Below are positions 8,614-17,773 of a DNA stretch of 64,000 nt, in pieces; position 1 is the stretch's first letter; each line of letters starts with the position of its first letter. Position numbers and translations under genes: made by a program. This DNA is from Aestuariicoccus sp032586235 (GTDB lineage Bacteria; Pseudomonadota; Alphaproteobacteria; Rhodobacterales; Rhodobacteraceae): assembly GCF_032586235.1 (NCBI RefSeq), contig NZ_JAWHTD010000012.1, positions 1-64,000 of the forward strand, read 5' to 3'. A model generated the notes under the pieces. The model saw only the letters and a program-made list of their open reading frames with translations, was not told the DNA's origin and ran no database searches.

Positions 8614-8640
8614 AAAGAAAAAGGGCCGCCGAAGCGACCC
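8614..8640 (-). terminator. Intrinsic terminator of the HU gene
   Basis: On the minus strand a stem GGGTCGC, tetraloop TTCG and GCGGCCC is followed by TTTTTCTTT. It begins 26 bases after the HU stop codon, as expected for a strong rho-independent terminator. Confidence 0.85.
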
Positions 8641-8666
8641 TTCCGTAAACTCAGGCGTCGAAAGCC

Positions 8667-8954
8667 TCAGCCGTTGACGCTGTCCTTGAGCGCCTTGGCG
8701 ATGGTCATCTTGACCACCTTGTCGGCCTCTTTCTTGAACTGCTCGCCGGTGGCGGGGTTGCGCACCATGCGCTCGGGCCGCTCGCGGCAATAGATCTTGC
8801 CCACACCCGGCAGGGTCACGGCGCCGCCGCCGGACACTTCCTTGGTGATGATCCCGGTGATCGCATCGAGCGCGCCGCCGGCGGTTTTCTTGTCGGTGCC
8901 CATTTCCTCGGCCAGAGCGGCCACCAGCTGGGTCTTGGTCATCGGTTTCGCCAT
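8667..8954 (-). CDS. HU/IHF family DNA-binding protein
   Basis: A 95-residue nucleoid protein. The helical dimerisation half starts MTKTQLVAALAEEMGTDKKT, followed by VTLPGVGKIYCRERPERMVR, the beta-arm with its RNPATGE tip, and a final helix (KVVKMTIAKALKDSVNG). Length and layout match HU (about 90 residues). It bends and compacts DNA as a dimer. The gene is monocistronic, with an intrinsic terminator just downstream and a 131-base A+T-rich upstream spacer that should contain its promoter. HU versus an HU-like paralogue cannot be decided here. Confidence 0.92.
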   Translation of the reverse strand: MAKPMTKTQLVAALAEEMGTDKKTAGGALDAITGIITKEVSGGGAVTLPGVGKIYCRERPERMVRNPATGEQFKKEADKVVKMTIAKALKDSVNG

Positions 8955-9085
8955 TTCATGGTCTCCTTCACTGCCCCTTTGTCTAGGGCCCCATCGACGT
9001 CAGTAAACTGTATATAGAGATCAAACACAACGATTAGTGGCCCATTGCAAGGGGAAATCATGCATTTTGGGTCATTTTCGTGGGA

Positions 9086-10558
9086 TCAGAGAAAGGCTGT
9101 CTCTTCGAAAGAGCGCAGCTTTCGGCTGTGGATGCGCTCCAGCGGCATGTTTCGGATATGCTCCATCGCCCTGATTCCAATCATCAGATGCCGCGCGACC
9201 TGGGTCTTGTAGAAATCAGACGCCATGCCCGGCAGCTTCAATTCGCCGTGCAGCGGCTTGTCCGACACGCACAGCAGCGTGCCGTAAGGCACCCGGAAGC
9301 GAAAGCCGTTGGCGGCGATGGTGGCGCTTTCCATGTCCAGCGCGACGGCGCGCGATTGCGACAGCCGCTGCACCGGGCCGCGCTGGTCGCGCAGTTCCCA
9401 GTTGCGGTTGTCGACGCTGGCCACGGTGCCGGTGCGCATCACCCGTTTCAGGTCGAAGCCTTCCAGCTGGGTTTCATGCGCCACCGCCTGTTCCAGCGCG
9501 ATCTGGATTTCGGCCAGCGCCGGGATCGGCACCCAGACCGGCAGGTCGTCGTCCAGCACCCGGTCCTCGCGCAGATAGGCGTGCGCCAGCACGAAATCGC
9601 CCAGGCTTTGCGAATTGCGCAGGCCCGCGCAATGGCCAACCATGATCCAGGCGTGCGGACGCAGCACCGCGATGTGGTCGGTCGCCGTCTTGGCGTTCGA
9701 CGGTCCCACCCCGATATTGACCAGCGTGATCCCGCCCCCGCCCGGCCGCTTCAGGTGATAGGTCGGCATCTGCGGCATCTTGGGGCTGTCGGGGATCGGC
9801 GCGTCGGGCTCTGTGATCTCGACATTCCCGGTGCTGACGAAACTGGTGTAGCCGCTGGCCGGATCGGCCAGCTGCGCGCGGGCATAGGCCTCGAATTCGC
9901 TGACGTAGAACTGGTAGTTGGTGAAGAGAACGTGGTTCTGGAAATGCTCGGGATCGGTCGCGGTGTAATGCGCCAGCCGGGCCAGCGAATAATCCACCCG
10001 CTGCGCGGTGAAGGGGCCCAGCGCCTCGGCCCCGTCGGGCGCGGGCTTGGCCAGGCCGTTGACGATGTCGTCGTTGGTGGTCGACAGATCCGGCACGTCG
10101 AAGACGTCGCGCAGGATGAATTCCGACGCGCCCTCTTGCGGGACCGAGATGTCGGGGAAATTGGCCACCGCGAAATGCACCGGCATCGGCGTGTCCGACG
10201 GCCCGATGCGCACCGGCACGTCGTGATTGGCCAGCAAGAGCCCGATCTGCTGCTGCAGGTAATGCCGGAAGAGATCGGGCCGCGTCACGGTGATCGCATG
10301 GGTGCCGGGCTGCGACACATGGCCGAAACTGAGCCGGCTGTCGATCTTGGCGAAGGTCTGCGTGGTGATCCGGATCTCGGGGTAGAACGCGCGATACCGC
10401 ACGCCCGGATGGCCCGAGGCGATCGCCTGGGCAAAGCGATCGCGCAGGAACCGCGCCGACAGATCGTAAAGCTGGCAAAGCCGGTCCACCGCCGCGGCGG
10501 CATCGGTGAAATATTCCGCCGGCGTGCCCTCGGGCATCACGATTTCTGCTGGCTGCAT
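9086..10558 (-). CDS. amn: AMP nucleosidase
   Basis: A 490-residue enzyme splitting AMP into adenine and ribose 5-phosphate, in cytoplasmic purine balance. The length matches Amn (about 480-490). The N-terminal AMP nucleosidase domain (YPEIRITTQTFAKIDSRLSF) is followed by a nucleoside phosphorylase-like domain with NIGVGPSNAKTATDHIAVLR, MVGHCAGLRNSQSLGDFVLA and the VALDMESATIAANGFR active-site segment. The start MQPAEIVMPEG was chosen because the 28-residue upstream extension overlaps the divergent gene's promoter and looks non-coding. It is transcribed away from the VOC gene. Confidence 0.92.
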   Translation of the reverse strand: MQPAEIVMPEGTPAEYFTDAAAAVDRLCQLYDLSARFLRDRFAQAIASGHPGVRYRAFYPEIRITTQTFAKIDSRLSFGHVSQPGTHAITVTRPDLFRHYLQQQIGLLLANHDVPVRIGPSDTPMPVHFAVANFPDISVPQEGASEFILRDVFDVPDLSTTNDDIVNGLAKPAPDGAEALGPFTAQRVDYSLARLAHYTATDPEHFQNHVLFTNYQFYVSEFEAYARAQLADPASGYTSFVSTGNVEITEPDAPIPDSPKMPQMPTYHLKRPGGGGITLVNIGVGPSNAKTATDHIAVLRPHAWIMVGHCAGLRNSQSLGDFVLAHAYLREDRVLDDDLPVWVPIPALAEIQIALEQAVAHETQLEGFDLKRVMRTGTVASVDNRNWELRDQRGPVQRLSQSRAVALDMESATIAANGFRFRVPYGTLLCVSDKPLHGELKLPGMASDFYKTQVARHLMIGIRAMEHIRNMPLERIHSRKLRSFEETAFL

Positions 10559-10640
10559 CTGCCCCTCTTCGGTCGTTGCCGCGCAGGTTGACAGCTTGTC
10601 CTGACAGGTGCAACCTGCCAAAAAGGTCAGAGGTGCTGAC

Positions 10641-11060
10641 ATGGATTACGAAACCGTCCCGCCCGAGGATTTCGGCGCCTCGTTGCGCGGGATCGGGCTT
10701 AACCTGCTGGTCCGTGACGTGCGCGCGCAGGCGCGGATGCTGGCGGCTGTCTTCGACATGACCGCGCATCGGGTCTCGGCCGATTTCGCAATATTGCGCT
10801 ATGGCGATGCGGTGTTCCAGCTGCATTCCGACGGCACTTACGGCGCCAACCCCTACCTTGCCCTGCTGCCCGAGAACCCGCCGCGCGGCGCGGGGGCCGA
10901 GCTGCGGCTTTACGACACCGATCCCGACATCGCCGCGGCACGCGGCGAGGCGGCGGGCATGACCCTCTTGCAGCCGCCTACAGACAAGCCGCACGGGCTG
11001 CGCGAATGCTACCTGCTCTGCCCCGACGGCTATGCCTGGGTGCCCTCGCGACCGCTCTGA
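10641..11060 (+). CDS. VOC/glyoxalase-like domain protein
   Basis: A 139-residue single-domain protein with the betaalphabetabetabeta pattern of the vicinal oxygen chelate fold (GIGLNLLVRDVRAQARML, FAILRYGDAVFQLHSDGTY, AELRLYDTDPDIAAARGEA). The start MDYETVPPED is preceded by AGAGGTG. It is divergent from amn and 66 bases before the class II aldolase gene, with which it may be co-transcribed. The reaction is unknown; metal ligands are not obvious from the sequence alone. Confidence 0.75.
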   Translation: MDYETVPPEDFGASLRGIGLNLLVRDVRAQARMLAAVFDMTAHRVSADFAILRYGDAVFQLHSDGTYGANPYLALLPENPPRGAGAELRLYDTDPDIAAARGEAAGMTLLQPPTDKPHGLRECYLLCPDGYAWVPSRPL

Positions 11061-11126
11061 CGGCGCTGGACGCGCGGGCGCGGGCTTTCTACACTCGCGC
11101 GCAACAAGCCACGAAGGAGACGCGCC

Positions 11127-11882
11127 ATGAACGCACCGCACAGCATCGCCAATATCGACCACTGGCAGGAACGCGTCGATCTGGCCGCCGCCTTTCGCTG
11201 GACCGTGCGGCTGAACATGCACGAGGCCGTGGCCAACCATTTCAGCCTGTCGGTCAACGACGACGGCACGCAGTTCCTGATGAACCCCAACCAGATGCAT
11301 TTTGCCCGCATCCGCGCGTCGGACCTTATCCTGGTGGACGCCAACGACCCCGACACGCTGAAGAAGCCTGGCGCGCCCGATCCGACCGCCTGGGGCCTGC
11401 ACGGCGGGCTGCACCGGCACTGCCCGCATGCACGTTGCGCGATGCATGTGCATTCGATCTACGCCACCGTTCTGGCCACTCTCAAGGACAAGCGCCTGCC
11501 GCCCATCGACCAGAACTGCGCGATGTTCTTCAACCGCGTGGTCATTGACGACCAATACGGCGGGCTGGCCTTCGAGGACGAGGGCGAACGCTGCGCGCAG
11601 CTTTTCGACGACCCGAAGAAGAAGGTCATGGTGATGGGCAACCACGGCGTCATGGTGATCGGCGACACCGTGGCCGAGACCTTTAACCGGATGTTCTATT
11701 TCGAACGTGCGGCGCAGACCTATATCAACGCGCTGCAAACCGGGATGGAGCTGGACGTGCTGTCCGACGAGATCGCGGAAAAGACCGCGTCCGAGATCGA
11801 GCAATATCCCGAACAGGACATCCGCCACCTGGCCGAGGTCAAGGCGCTGCTGGATGCCGAGGGCGCGGATTACGCCAGCTGA
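11127..11882 (+). CDS. Class II aldolase/adducin family protein
   Basis: A 251-residue protein of the fuculose-phosphate aldolase/adducin fold. The zinc-binding histidines are visible in HVHSIYATVLATLKD and, further on, GNHGVMVIGDTVAETFNRM, a standard motif of the family. The start has GAAGGAG seven bases upstream. Members without the usual sugar-phosphate signature are often annotated only as class II aldolase-like, and the substrate here cannot be told. It converges with the transglycosylase gene with only three bases between stop codons. Confidence 0.85.
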   Translation: MNAPHSIANIDHWQERVDLAAAFRWTVRLNMHEAVANHFSLSVNDDGTQFLMNPNQMHFARIRASDLILVDANDPDTLKKPGAPDPTAWGLHGGLHRHCPHARCAMHVHSIYATVLATLKDKRLPPIDQNCAMFFNRVVIDDQYGGLAFEDEGERCAQLFDDPKKKVMVMGNHGVMVIGDTVAETFNRMFYFERAAQTYINALQTGMELDVLSDEIAEKTASEIEQYPEQDIRHLAEVKALLDAEGADYAS

Positions 11883-11885
11883 GGC

Positions 11886-12392
11886 TCAGCCCGGGCGCAA
11901 ACCGGTTTCCTGCAAGAGCCCCTTGCGCTTGGCCTCGTAGTAATAGCCGCGGGCGTACCACTTGATCGCGCCGTCGGGGTTGCCCCCGGCCACCAGATAG
12001 GCCCCGCGCAGGTACTTGCCGGCGTATTTCAGATTAGTTTCGGGATCGAGCAGATCGGACGGTTTGCCGCGAAAGCCCATGGACCGCGCGGTCGCGGGCA
12101 GGATCTGCAGCAACCCCCAATAGGGGCCGTTGCGCGCCCAGGACCGGTGGGTGCTTTCGCGGATCGCCAGCCGGTGGATCAGCGACGGCGGAAGATCGTA
12201 GATCGCGGCATATTTGTTGATCAGCGCCCGCAGTTCGGGCGTCTCATTGGGATAAAGCGGCGGCTCGGCGAAACCCTCGCCCGGCTGGGCGAAGTTGAGG
12301 CGCGGCGCGTCGGGGTCGACGCGGCCGCCGCCGCAGCCTGCAAGGGTGGCGGCAAAGCCCAAAAGCAGGGCACGGCGGGACAGATGTGTCAT
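11886..12392 (-). CDS. Lytic transglycosylase (SLT) lipoprotein
   Basis: A 168-residue predicted lipoprotein. The twin-Arg/hydrophobic leader RRALLLGFAATLAGC ends in a lipobox (LAGC), so the mature protein should be membrane-anchored in the periplasm. The catalytic SLT motif is IHRLAIRESTHRSWARNGPY with the active-site Glu in RESTH, then GLLQILPATARSMGF and NLKYAGKYLRGAY, as in soluble lytic transglycosylases that cleave peptidoglycan. The start MTHLSRRALL was chosen because it gives a proper signal peptide. Confidence 0.88.
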   Translation of the reverse strand: MTHLSRRALLLGFAATLAGCGGGRVDPDAPRLNFAQPGEGFAEPPLYPNETPELRALINKYAAIYDLPPSLIHRLAIRESTHRSWARNGPYWGLLQILPATARSMGFRGKPSDLLDPETNLKYAGKYLRGAYLVAGGNPDGAIKWYARGYYYEAKRKGLLQETGLRPG

Positions 12393-12486
12393 GGGTGGAC
12401 CGAAAATTGTCAGCGACTGAGCCCAGATTGTCGATCCGCGCGCCACAATCCAGAGCGCGAATGTCGCATCGGCGGAAGCCTGCCGC

Positions 12487-13119
12487 TCACGCCCGCCGGA
12501 AAAGCGCGATCAGGGCACGGTCCTGCGCGTGATCGCCTTCGGCACCCGCGCCATAGATCGCCACGTCCTTGAGCCGCAGATCGGTGATGGCCTGCACCGA
12601 AAGCGCGTCGAATTTCGCGGCGAAGCCCGCGCTGTCGTAATGCCCGGCATTGATCGACAGCGCCGCCAGCCCGCCGGGGGCCAGGATGCGCACCACCTCG
12701 TCCATCGCCTCGGGGCCGACATGGCCGTGGGTGAAGGTCCCCGAACTGACCGCCCCGGCGTAATGGCCGTATGCCACGTCCAGCCGTCTCAGCAGATCGC
12801 CCTCGAAGAGCCTTTGATAAATTCCCTTGGCCTCGGCCACCCGCAGCATGTCCGGCGACAGGTCCGTCGCATCCACCGGCCCCGCCCCCAGCCGTACCAG
12901 CGCCTCGCCGCAAAGCCCCGTCCCCGCCCCGAGGTCGAGCACGTGGCCGCGCCCTCCGGCATCGGCAAAGGCCTCGGCCACGCGCAGCGGCAACACATAG
13001 GCCATGTCGCTGGCAAAGCCGCTGTCGTAGGTGCCGGCCCAGGCGGCATAGAGCCTGCGATTGTCTTCGGGCGTTTCCAGCCCGTAGGCGGCGTCGAGAT
13101 CGGGGCGCGGGTCGGTCAT
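12487..13119 (-). CDS. Class I SAM-dependent methyltransferase
   Basis: A 210-residue protein with the SAM-binding motif I VLDLGAGTGLCGEAL, the acidic end of strand 2 (VDATDLSPDML) and motif IV-like GTFTHGHVGPEAMDEVVRIL plus APGGLAALSIN. It belongs to the small Williams-Beuren-type/Methyltransf_11 group. The substrate is unknown. It is divergent from the epimerase gene. Confidence 0.85.
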   Translation of the reverse strand: MTDPRPDLDAAYGLETPEDNRRLYAAWAGTYDSGFASDMAYVLPLRVAEAFADAGGRGHVLDLGAGTGLCGEALVRLGAGPVDATDLSPDMLRVAEAKGIYQRLFEGDLLRRLDVAYGHYAGAVSSGTFTHGHVGPEAMDEVVRILAPGGLAALSINAGHYDSAGFAAKFDALSVQAITDLRLKDVAIYGAGAEGDHAQDRALIALFRRA

Positions 13120-13233
13120 GGAGTCAGGCTAGTCCTTGGGCATGGGCCCGAGAAGCCCCCGAAGCGAAAAACCGCCGCAGAGTTCGCCATAACACGCTTG
13201 TAAAAATCAGGGGCAGCGTCCAACTCTTGCGGC

Positions 13234-14088
13234 ATGACCACGTTGCTTTCCCTCGGCCATGGATATTCGGCCCGCGCGCTGGCGCGGCGGCTTTTGCCGC
13301 TGGGCTGGACCGTTCTGGGCACCACGCGCGATCCGGCCAAGGCGCAAGCCTTGCGCGACGAGGGCGTCGTGCCTGTGCCCTGGTCGCGGGACGAGGTCGG
13401 CGCGGCGCTGGCGCGCGCCAACCATGTGTTGACCAGCGTCAGCCCGCAGAACGGCACCGATCCGGCGCTGGACTTGGTGGGCGACCTGATCGCAGAGCGC
13501 GCCACGACGCTCGACTGGGTCGGCTATCTGTCGACCACCGGGGTCTACGGCGACCACGACGGCGGCTGGGTGGACGAGGACACGGCCCTGACCCCCTCGA
13601 CCGCGCGCGGCAAGGCGCGCGTCGCCGCCGAGTCGCAATGGGCCGCGATCCCCGGCCTGCCGCTGCACATCTTCCGGCTGGCGGGCATCTACGGCCCCGG
13701 GCGCGGCCCGTTCCAGAAGGTGATGGAGGGGCGCGCGCAGCGGATCTTCAAGCCCGGCCAGGTCTTCAGCCGCACCCATGTGGACGATATCGCGCAGGTG
13801 CTGCACGCATCGATCGACCGGCCCGACCCGGGCGCAATCTACAACGTCTGCGACGACGACCCGGCCCCGCCGCAGGACGTGATCGCCGAGGCCGCGCGCC
13901 TGCTGGGCCTGCCGGTGCCACCCGAAGTGCCCTTCGACGAGGCCGATCTGTCGCCCATGGCCCGCAGTTTCTATGCCGAGAGCAAGCGCGTGCGGAACGA
14001 CCGGATCAAGCGCGATCTGGGCGTGACGCTGCTTTATCCCGATTACCGCAGCGGCCTGCGGGCCGTGCTCGCCGAGGAGCGCGCATGA
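13234..14088 (+). CDS. NAD(P)-dependent epimerase/dehydratase-like protein (YeeZ type)
   Basis: A 284-residue Rossmann-fold protein of the extended SDR class, close to YeeZ-like proteins. A short Gly-rich N-terminal motif (LLSLGHGYSARAL) replaces the full GxxGxxG. WVGYLSTTGVYGDHDG contains the Ser-Thr and Tyr region, and HIFRLAGIYGPGRGPFQKV is typical of epimerases. The classical YxxxK is not clearly present, so catalytic activity is uncertain. The stop overlaps the next start (ATGA), coupling it to exoD. Confidence 0.82.
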   Translation: MTTLLSLGHGYSARALARRLLPLGWTVLGTTRDPAKAQALRDEGVVPVPWSRDEVGAALARANHVLTSVSPQNGTDPALDLVGDLIAERATTLDWVGYLSTTGVYGDHDGGWVDEDTALTPSTARGKARVAAESQWAAIPGLPLHIFRLAGIYGPGRGPFQKVMEGRAQRIFKPGQVFSRTHVDDIAQVLHASIDRPDPGAIYNVCDDDPAPPQDVIAEAARLLGLPVPPEVPFDEADLSPMARSFYAESKRVRNDRIKRDLGVTLLYPDYRSGLRAVLAEERA

Positions 14089-14705
14089 CGGCCGCCGCCA
14101 AAGCCGAAACTCTCTCGGCCGGGCCTCCGAACGGGCTCGCGGCCGTTCTGGCGCAGGTGCGCGCCGCTGCGACGGGAGAGAGCGTCAGCCTGGCCACGCT
14201 GCTGGAAAGCATCGGGCGGCAGTCGTTTTCGGCCACGCTGATGCTGATCGGCCTGCTGATGGTGTCGCCGCTTTCGGGCATTCCGGGCCTGCCGGCGATC
14301 TTTGCGATCATCGTGCTGATCATCGGCGTGCAGGCTCTGATGAGCCGCGACACGCTCTGGCTGCCGCGCCGCCTGACCAACCGGAAGGTGCGCACCGAGC
14401 GGCTGCTGCGCGCGCTCGATACGCTGGAGAGGCCCGCGCGCTGGCTCGACCGGCGGGCGAGTGGGCGCTTTTCGCTGCTGGCGCGGCGTCCGCTGTCGGG
14501 CTTTGCCTATCTCGCGATCGTCGTGGTCGCGCTAAGCTGGCCGCCGCTGTCGCTTATCCCGTTCTCGGCCACGACCACGGCGCTCGGCATGACGCTGATC
14601 GCCGCCGGGCTGATGCTGCGCGACGGGGTCTTCGTGATCGGCGGCTATATCTACCTGGGGCTGCTTTATGGCGGCGGCGCGATGGTGATTGCGGGGGTGA
14701 TCTGA
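14085..14705 (+). CDS. ExoD family membrane protein
   Basis: A 206-residue integral membrane protein of the ExoD family (named for a rhizobial gene affecting exopolysaccharide production and alkali tolerance). Hydrophobic segments lie at about 45-65 (ATLMLIGLLMVSPLSGIPGL), 66-85, 145-165 and 180-205, with polar charged loops (RRLTNRKVRTERLLRAL). The start is the ATG overlapping the preceding stop, since the longer frame through the upstream genes is an out-of-frame shadow. Biochemical role is unknown. Confidence 0.85.
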   Translation: MTAAAKAETLSAGPPNGLAAVLAQVRAAATGESVSLATLLESIGRQSFSATLMLIGLLMVSPLSGIPGLPAIFAIIVLIIGVQALMSRDTLWLPRRLTNRKVRTERLLRALDTLERPARWLDRRASGRFSLLARRPLSGFAYLAIVVVALSWPPLSLIPFSATTTALGMTLIAAGLMLRDGVFVIGGYIYLGLLYGGGAMVIAGVI

Positions 14706-14710
14706 CCGGC

Positions 14711-14730
14711 CGCGCCTCAGGCGCGTTTTT
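14711..14730 (+). terminator. Intrinsic terminator after exoD
   Basis: CGCGCC-TCA-GGCGCG followed by TTTTT starts six bases after the ExoD stop codon. It overlaps the 3' end of the convergent dxs gene. Confidence 0.65.
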
Positions 14731-16642
14731 CCAGCACGTCGACGCCCAGCACCTTGAGCACCCTGGCCTCGATATCCGAGGCGTTCAGCCCGGCCACCGC
14801 GTACATGTCGCGCGGGCTGGCCTGATCGATGAAGATATCGGGCAGCACCATAGAGCGGAACTTCAGCCCGTCGTCGAAGACACCTTCGTCCGACAACAGC
14901 TGCGACACATGGCTGCCGAAGCCGCCGACCGCGCCCTCTTCGATGGTGATCAGCGCCTCGTGGTCGCGGGCCAGCGACAGGATCAGATCGCGGTCGAGCG
15001 GCTTGGCGAAGCGCGCGTCGGCCACCGTCGGGCGGATGCCCCGCGCCTCGAGCGCCTCGCTCGCGCGCATGACCTCGCCCAAACGGGTGCCGAACGAAAG
15101 GATCGCCACACGGCTGCCCTGCTGGATCATCCGGCCTTTTCCGATCGTCAGAACCTTGCCGCGCTCGGGCATCTCGACGCCCTCGCCCTCGCCGCGCGGA
15201 TAGCGGAAGGCGATGGGCCCCTCGTCATGCGCGGCGGCGGTGGCAACCATGTGTTTCAGCTCGGCCTCGTCGGCGGCGGCCATGACCACCATGCCCGGCA
15301 GGTTGGCCAGATAGGCGATGTCGTAGCTGCCCGCATGGGTGGCCCCGTCGGCCCCCACCAGCCCCGCGCGGTCGATGGCAAAGCGCACCGGCAGGCGCTG
15401 GATGGCCACGTCGTGCACCACCTGGTCATAGCCGCGCTGCAGGAAGGTCGAATACATAGCGCAGAACGGCTTCATCCCGCCGGCGGCCAGACCGGCGCTG
15501 AACGTCACGCCGTGCTGTTCGGCGATGCCCACGTCGAAGCAGCGGCTGGGATAGCGTTCGGCAAAAAGATCAAGCCCGGTGCCGTCGGGCATCGCCGCCG
15601 TCACGGCGCAGATCTGCGGATCGTCGGCGGCCAGCTGGATCAGCGACTGCGCAAAGACCTTGGTGTAGCTCGGCGCGTTCGACGGGGCCTTTTTCTGCTC
15701 GCCGGTCAGAACGTCGAACCGCGCGCGCGCATGGCCCCGGTCGGCGGCGCCCTCGGCGGGGCCGTACCCCTTGCCCTTGCGGGTCAGCGCATGGATCAGG
15801 ATCGGCCCGGTCGCGCGGTCGCGCACGGTGCGCAGCACCGGCAGAAGCTGCCCCAGATCGTGCCCGTCGATGGGGCCGACGTAGCTGAAACCCAGCTCTT
15901 CGAAGAGCGTACCGCCCACGGTCATGCCCTTGAGCATTTCCTTGGCCCGCTTGGCCCCTTCGCGGAAGGGTTCAGGCAGCAGCGACACCGCCCCCTTGGC
16001 CGCGGCCTTGAGATCCTGGAACGGCGCTTCGGCGTAAAGGCGGCTGAGGTAGGACGACATCGCGCCGGTGGGCGGGGCGATGGACATCTCGTTGTCGTTC
16101 AGGATGACGATCAGACGCTTTTTCAGATGGCCCGCGTTGTTGAGCGCCTCATAGGCCATGCCCGCGCTCATCGCGCCGTCGCCGATCACCGCGATGGCGT
16201 CGCCGTGGCCGGTGTCACAGGACCCGCCCAGATCGCGCGCCACGGCAAAGCCCAACGCAGCGCTGATCGAGGTCGAGCTGTGCGCCGCGCCGAAGGGGTC
16301 GTAGAGTGACTCGCTGCGCTTGGTGAAACCGCTGAGCCCGTCCTTTTGCCGCAAGGTGCGGATGCGGTCGCGGCGGCCCGTCAGGATCTTGTGCGGATAA
16401 CACTGGTGGCTGACGTCCCAGACGATCTTGTCGCGCGGCGCGTCGAAGACCGCGTGCAGCGCCAGCGTCAGCTCGACCACGCCCAGCCCCGCGCCCAGAT
16501 GGCCGCCGGTTTCCGACACCGCCGAAATCGTCTCTTCGCGCAGCTCGCGGGCCAGGCGCACCAGCTCGGCATCGCTGAACGATTTCAGATCGGCCGGGCT
16601 GTGGACCCGGTCAAGAAGCGGAGTTGCGGGCCTGTCGGGCAT
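14717..16642 (-). CDS. dxs: 1-deoxy-D-xylulose-5-phosphate synthase
   Basis: A 641-residue thiamine-diphosphate enzyme condensing pyruvate and glyceraldehyde 3-phosphate, the first step of the MEP isoprenoid pathway. Visible are HQCYPHKILTGR, the TPP motif GDGAMSAGMAYEALNNAG with its partner NDNEMSIAPPTGAMS, and the transketolase half with VTAAMPDGTGLDLFAERYP and FDVGIAEQHGVTFSAGLA containing the catalytic Glu. Full length for the family. It is the last gene of the xseB-ispA-dxs run, 14 bases after ispA, so precursor synthesis and prenyl chain elongation are co-expressed. Confidence 0.97.
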   Translation of the reverse strand: MPDRPATPLLDRVHSPADLKSFSDAELVRLARELREETISAVSETGGHLGAGLGVVELTLALHAVFDAPRDKIVWDVSHQCYPHKILTGRRDRIRTLRQKDGLSGFTKRSESLYDPFGAAHSSTSISAALGFAVARDLGGSCDTGHGDAIAVIGDGAMSAGMAYEALNNAGHLKKRLIVILNDNEMSIAPPTGAMSSYLSRLYAEAPFQDLKAAAKGAVSLLPEPFREGAKRAKEMLKGMTVGGTLFEELGFSYVGPIDGHDLGQLLPVLRTVRDRATGPILIHALTRKGKGYGPAEGAADRGHARARFDVLTGEQKKAPSNAPSYTKVFAQSLIQLAADDPQICAVTAAMPDGTGLDLFAERYPSRCFDVGIAEQHGVTFSAGLAAGGMKPFCAMYSTFLQRGYDQVVHDVAIQRLPVRFAIDRAGLVGADGATHAGSYDIAYLANLPGMVVMAAADEAELKHMVATAAAHDEGPIAFRYPRGEGEGVEMPERGKVLTIGKGRMIQQGSRVAILSFGTRLGEVMRASEALEARGIRPTVADARFAKPLDRDLILSLARDHEALITIEEGAVGGFGSHVSQLLSDEGVFDDGLKFRSMVLPDIFIDQASPRDMYAVAGLNASDIEARVLKVLGVDVLEKRA

Positions 16643-16656
16643 GGCGGCATCTTTCG

Positions 16657-17526
16657 TCAGTTCCGGCGCGAGATAACGAAGCGGGCGGCCTGCCGCAAGG
16701 TCTCGGCACTGTCACCGTAACAAGATAAGGCGTCGCAGGCCTCGGTCACGAGCGTCTCGGCGCGGCGTTTCGCCCCGTCGAGCCCCAGATGCGACACGAA
16801 GGTCGCCTTGCCCCGGCCCGCGTCCTTGCCCACTGCCTTGCCCATCGCCTCGGCGTCGCCTTCGACATCCAGCACGTCGTCGGCGATCTGGAAGGCCAGC
16901 CCCAGCCGCGTGGCGTAATCCGTCAGCGGGGCGGTGTCGGCCTGCGCCAGAGCCGCGCCCGCCTGTGCCGACCAGACGATCAGCGCGCCGGTCTTGCCGG
17001 CCTGCAGATCGGTGATCTGATCGAGGCTTAGCGGCGTCTCGGCGGCCTCCGCCGCCATGTCGAGCGCCTGGCCCATCACCATGCCCTGCGCGCCGCTGGC
17101 CCGCGCCAGACCCAGCGCCAGGTCGGCGCGCACGGCGGGGTCGGGGTGGCATTCGGGGCGGCTGACCAGCTCGAACCCCAAGGTTTGCAGCGCATCGCCC
17201 GCCAGAACCGCCGTCGCGTCGTCCCATTTGCGGTGCACCGTGGGCTGACCACGGCGCAGGTCGTCGTCGTCCATGCAGGGCAGATCGTCATGCACGAGGC
17301 TGTAGGCATGCACCGCCTCGATGGCGCAGGCGGGCCAGATCGCCCGCTCTTGCGCCACGTCATGCAGCCGCGCGCCTTCGAGCACCAGAAAGCCGCGCAG
17401 CCGCTTGCCGCCATGTGCTGCATAGGCCATGGCCAGCGTCACCGGCAGATCGGGCAGATCGGCGAACACCCGGTCGAACCGGGCCTGAATCGCGACGCCT
17501 GCCGCTTTCAGATCGTCCTGGAACAA
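16657..17526 (-). CDS. ispA: Polyprenyl (farnesyl/geranyl-geranyl) diphosphate synthase
   Basis: A 289-residue trans-prenyltransferase. The first Asp-rich motif is HDDLPCMDDDDLRRGQPTVH, the second QIADDVLDVEGD, with GGKRLRGFLVLE near the N-terminus and KTGALIVWSAQAGA between. Position between xseB and dxs fits IspA, which makes farnesyl diphosphate from IPP and DMAPP. The start is TTG, four bases after the xseB stop, with GAGGGG upstream as ribosome binding site; the next in-frame ATG would remove conserved sequence. Confidence 0.93.
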   Translation of the reverse strand: MFQDDLKAAGVAIQARFDRVFADLPDLPVTLAMAYAAHGGKRLRGFLVLEGARLHDVAQERAIWPACAIEAVHAYSLVHDDLPCMDDDDLRRGQPTVHRKWDDATAVLAGDALQTLGFELVSRPECHPDPAVRADLALGLARASGAQGMVMGQALDMAAEAAETPLSLDQITDLQAGKTGALIVWSAQAGAALAQADTAPLTDYATRLGLAFQIADDVLDVEGDAEAMGKAVGKDAGRGKATFVSHLGLDGAKRRAETLVTEACDALSCYGDSAETLRQAARFVISRRN

Positions 17527-17530
17527 AGGG

Positions 17531-17773
17531 TCAGAGCCCCTCGACCGGCTGGGTGCCCTTGGGGTTGCCCTCGGCGTCCAGCGTGATCGCCGCGACCTTT
17601 TCCTCGGCTTCCTTCAGCTTGGCGTCGCAGCGCTTGCGCAGAGCCGCGCCGCGTTCGTAAAGCGCGATGGATTCCTCCAGCGCGACGTCGCCCCGCTCCA
17701 GCTGGGTCACGACCTTTTCAAGCTCGGCCATCGCGGCCTCGAACGTCATTTCGTCGACGGGCGTGTCGCTCAT
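17531..17773 (-). CDS. xseB: Exodeoxyribonuclease VII small subunit
   Basis: An 80-residue, highly charged helical protein. FEAAMAELEKVVTQLERGDV and LEESIALYERGAALRKRCD form the conserved XseB helical hairpin. It binds XseA to form the exonuclease degrading single-stranded DNA. Its start overlaps the upstream deacetylase stop by four bases, and ispA follows after four bases. XseA is not in the window. Confidence 0.95.
   Translation of the reverse strand: MSDTPVDEMTFEAAMAELEKVVTQLERGDVALEESIALYERGAALRKRCDAKLKEAEEKVAAITLDAEGNPKGTQPVEGL

Noticed and set aside
9474..11828. 784-codon minus-strand frame across amn, VOC and aldolase genes
   Set aside because: It crosses three well-supported genes in wrong frames or strands, and the translation has no recognisable domain.
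12771..14084. Upstream extension of the ExoD frame
   Set aside because: It overlaps the methyltransferase and epimerase genes out of frame. The ATGA overlap at 14085 gives a family-length ExoD protein.
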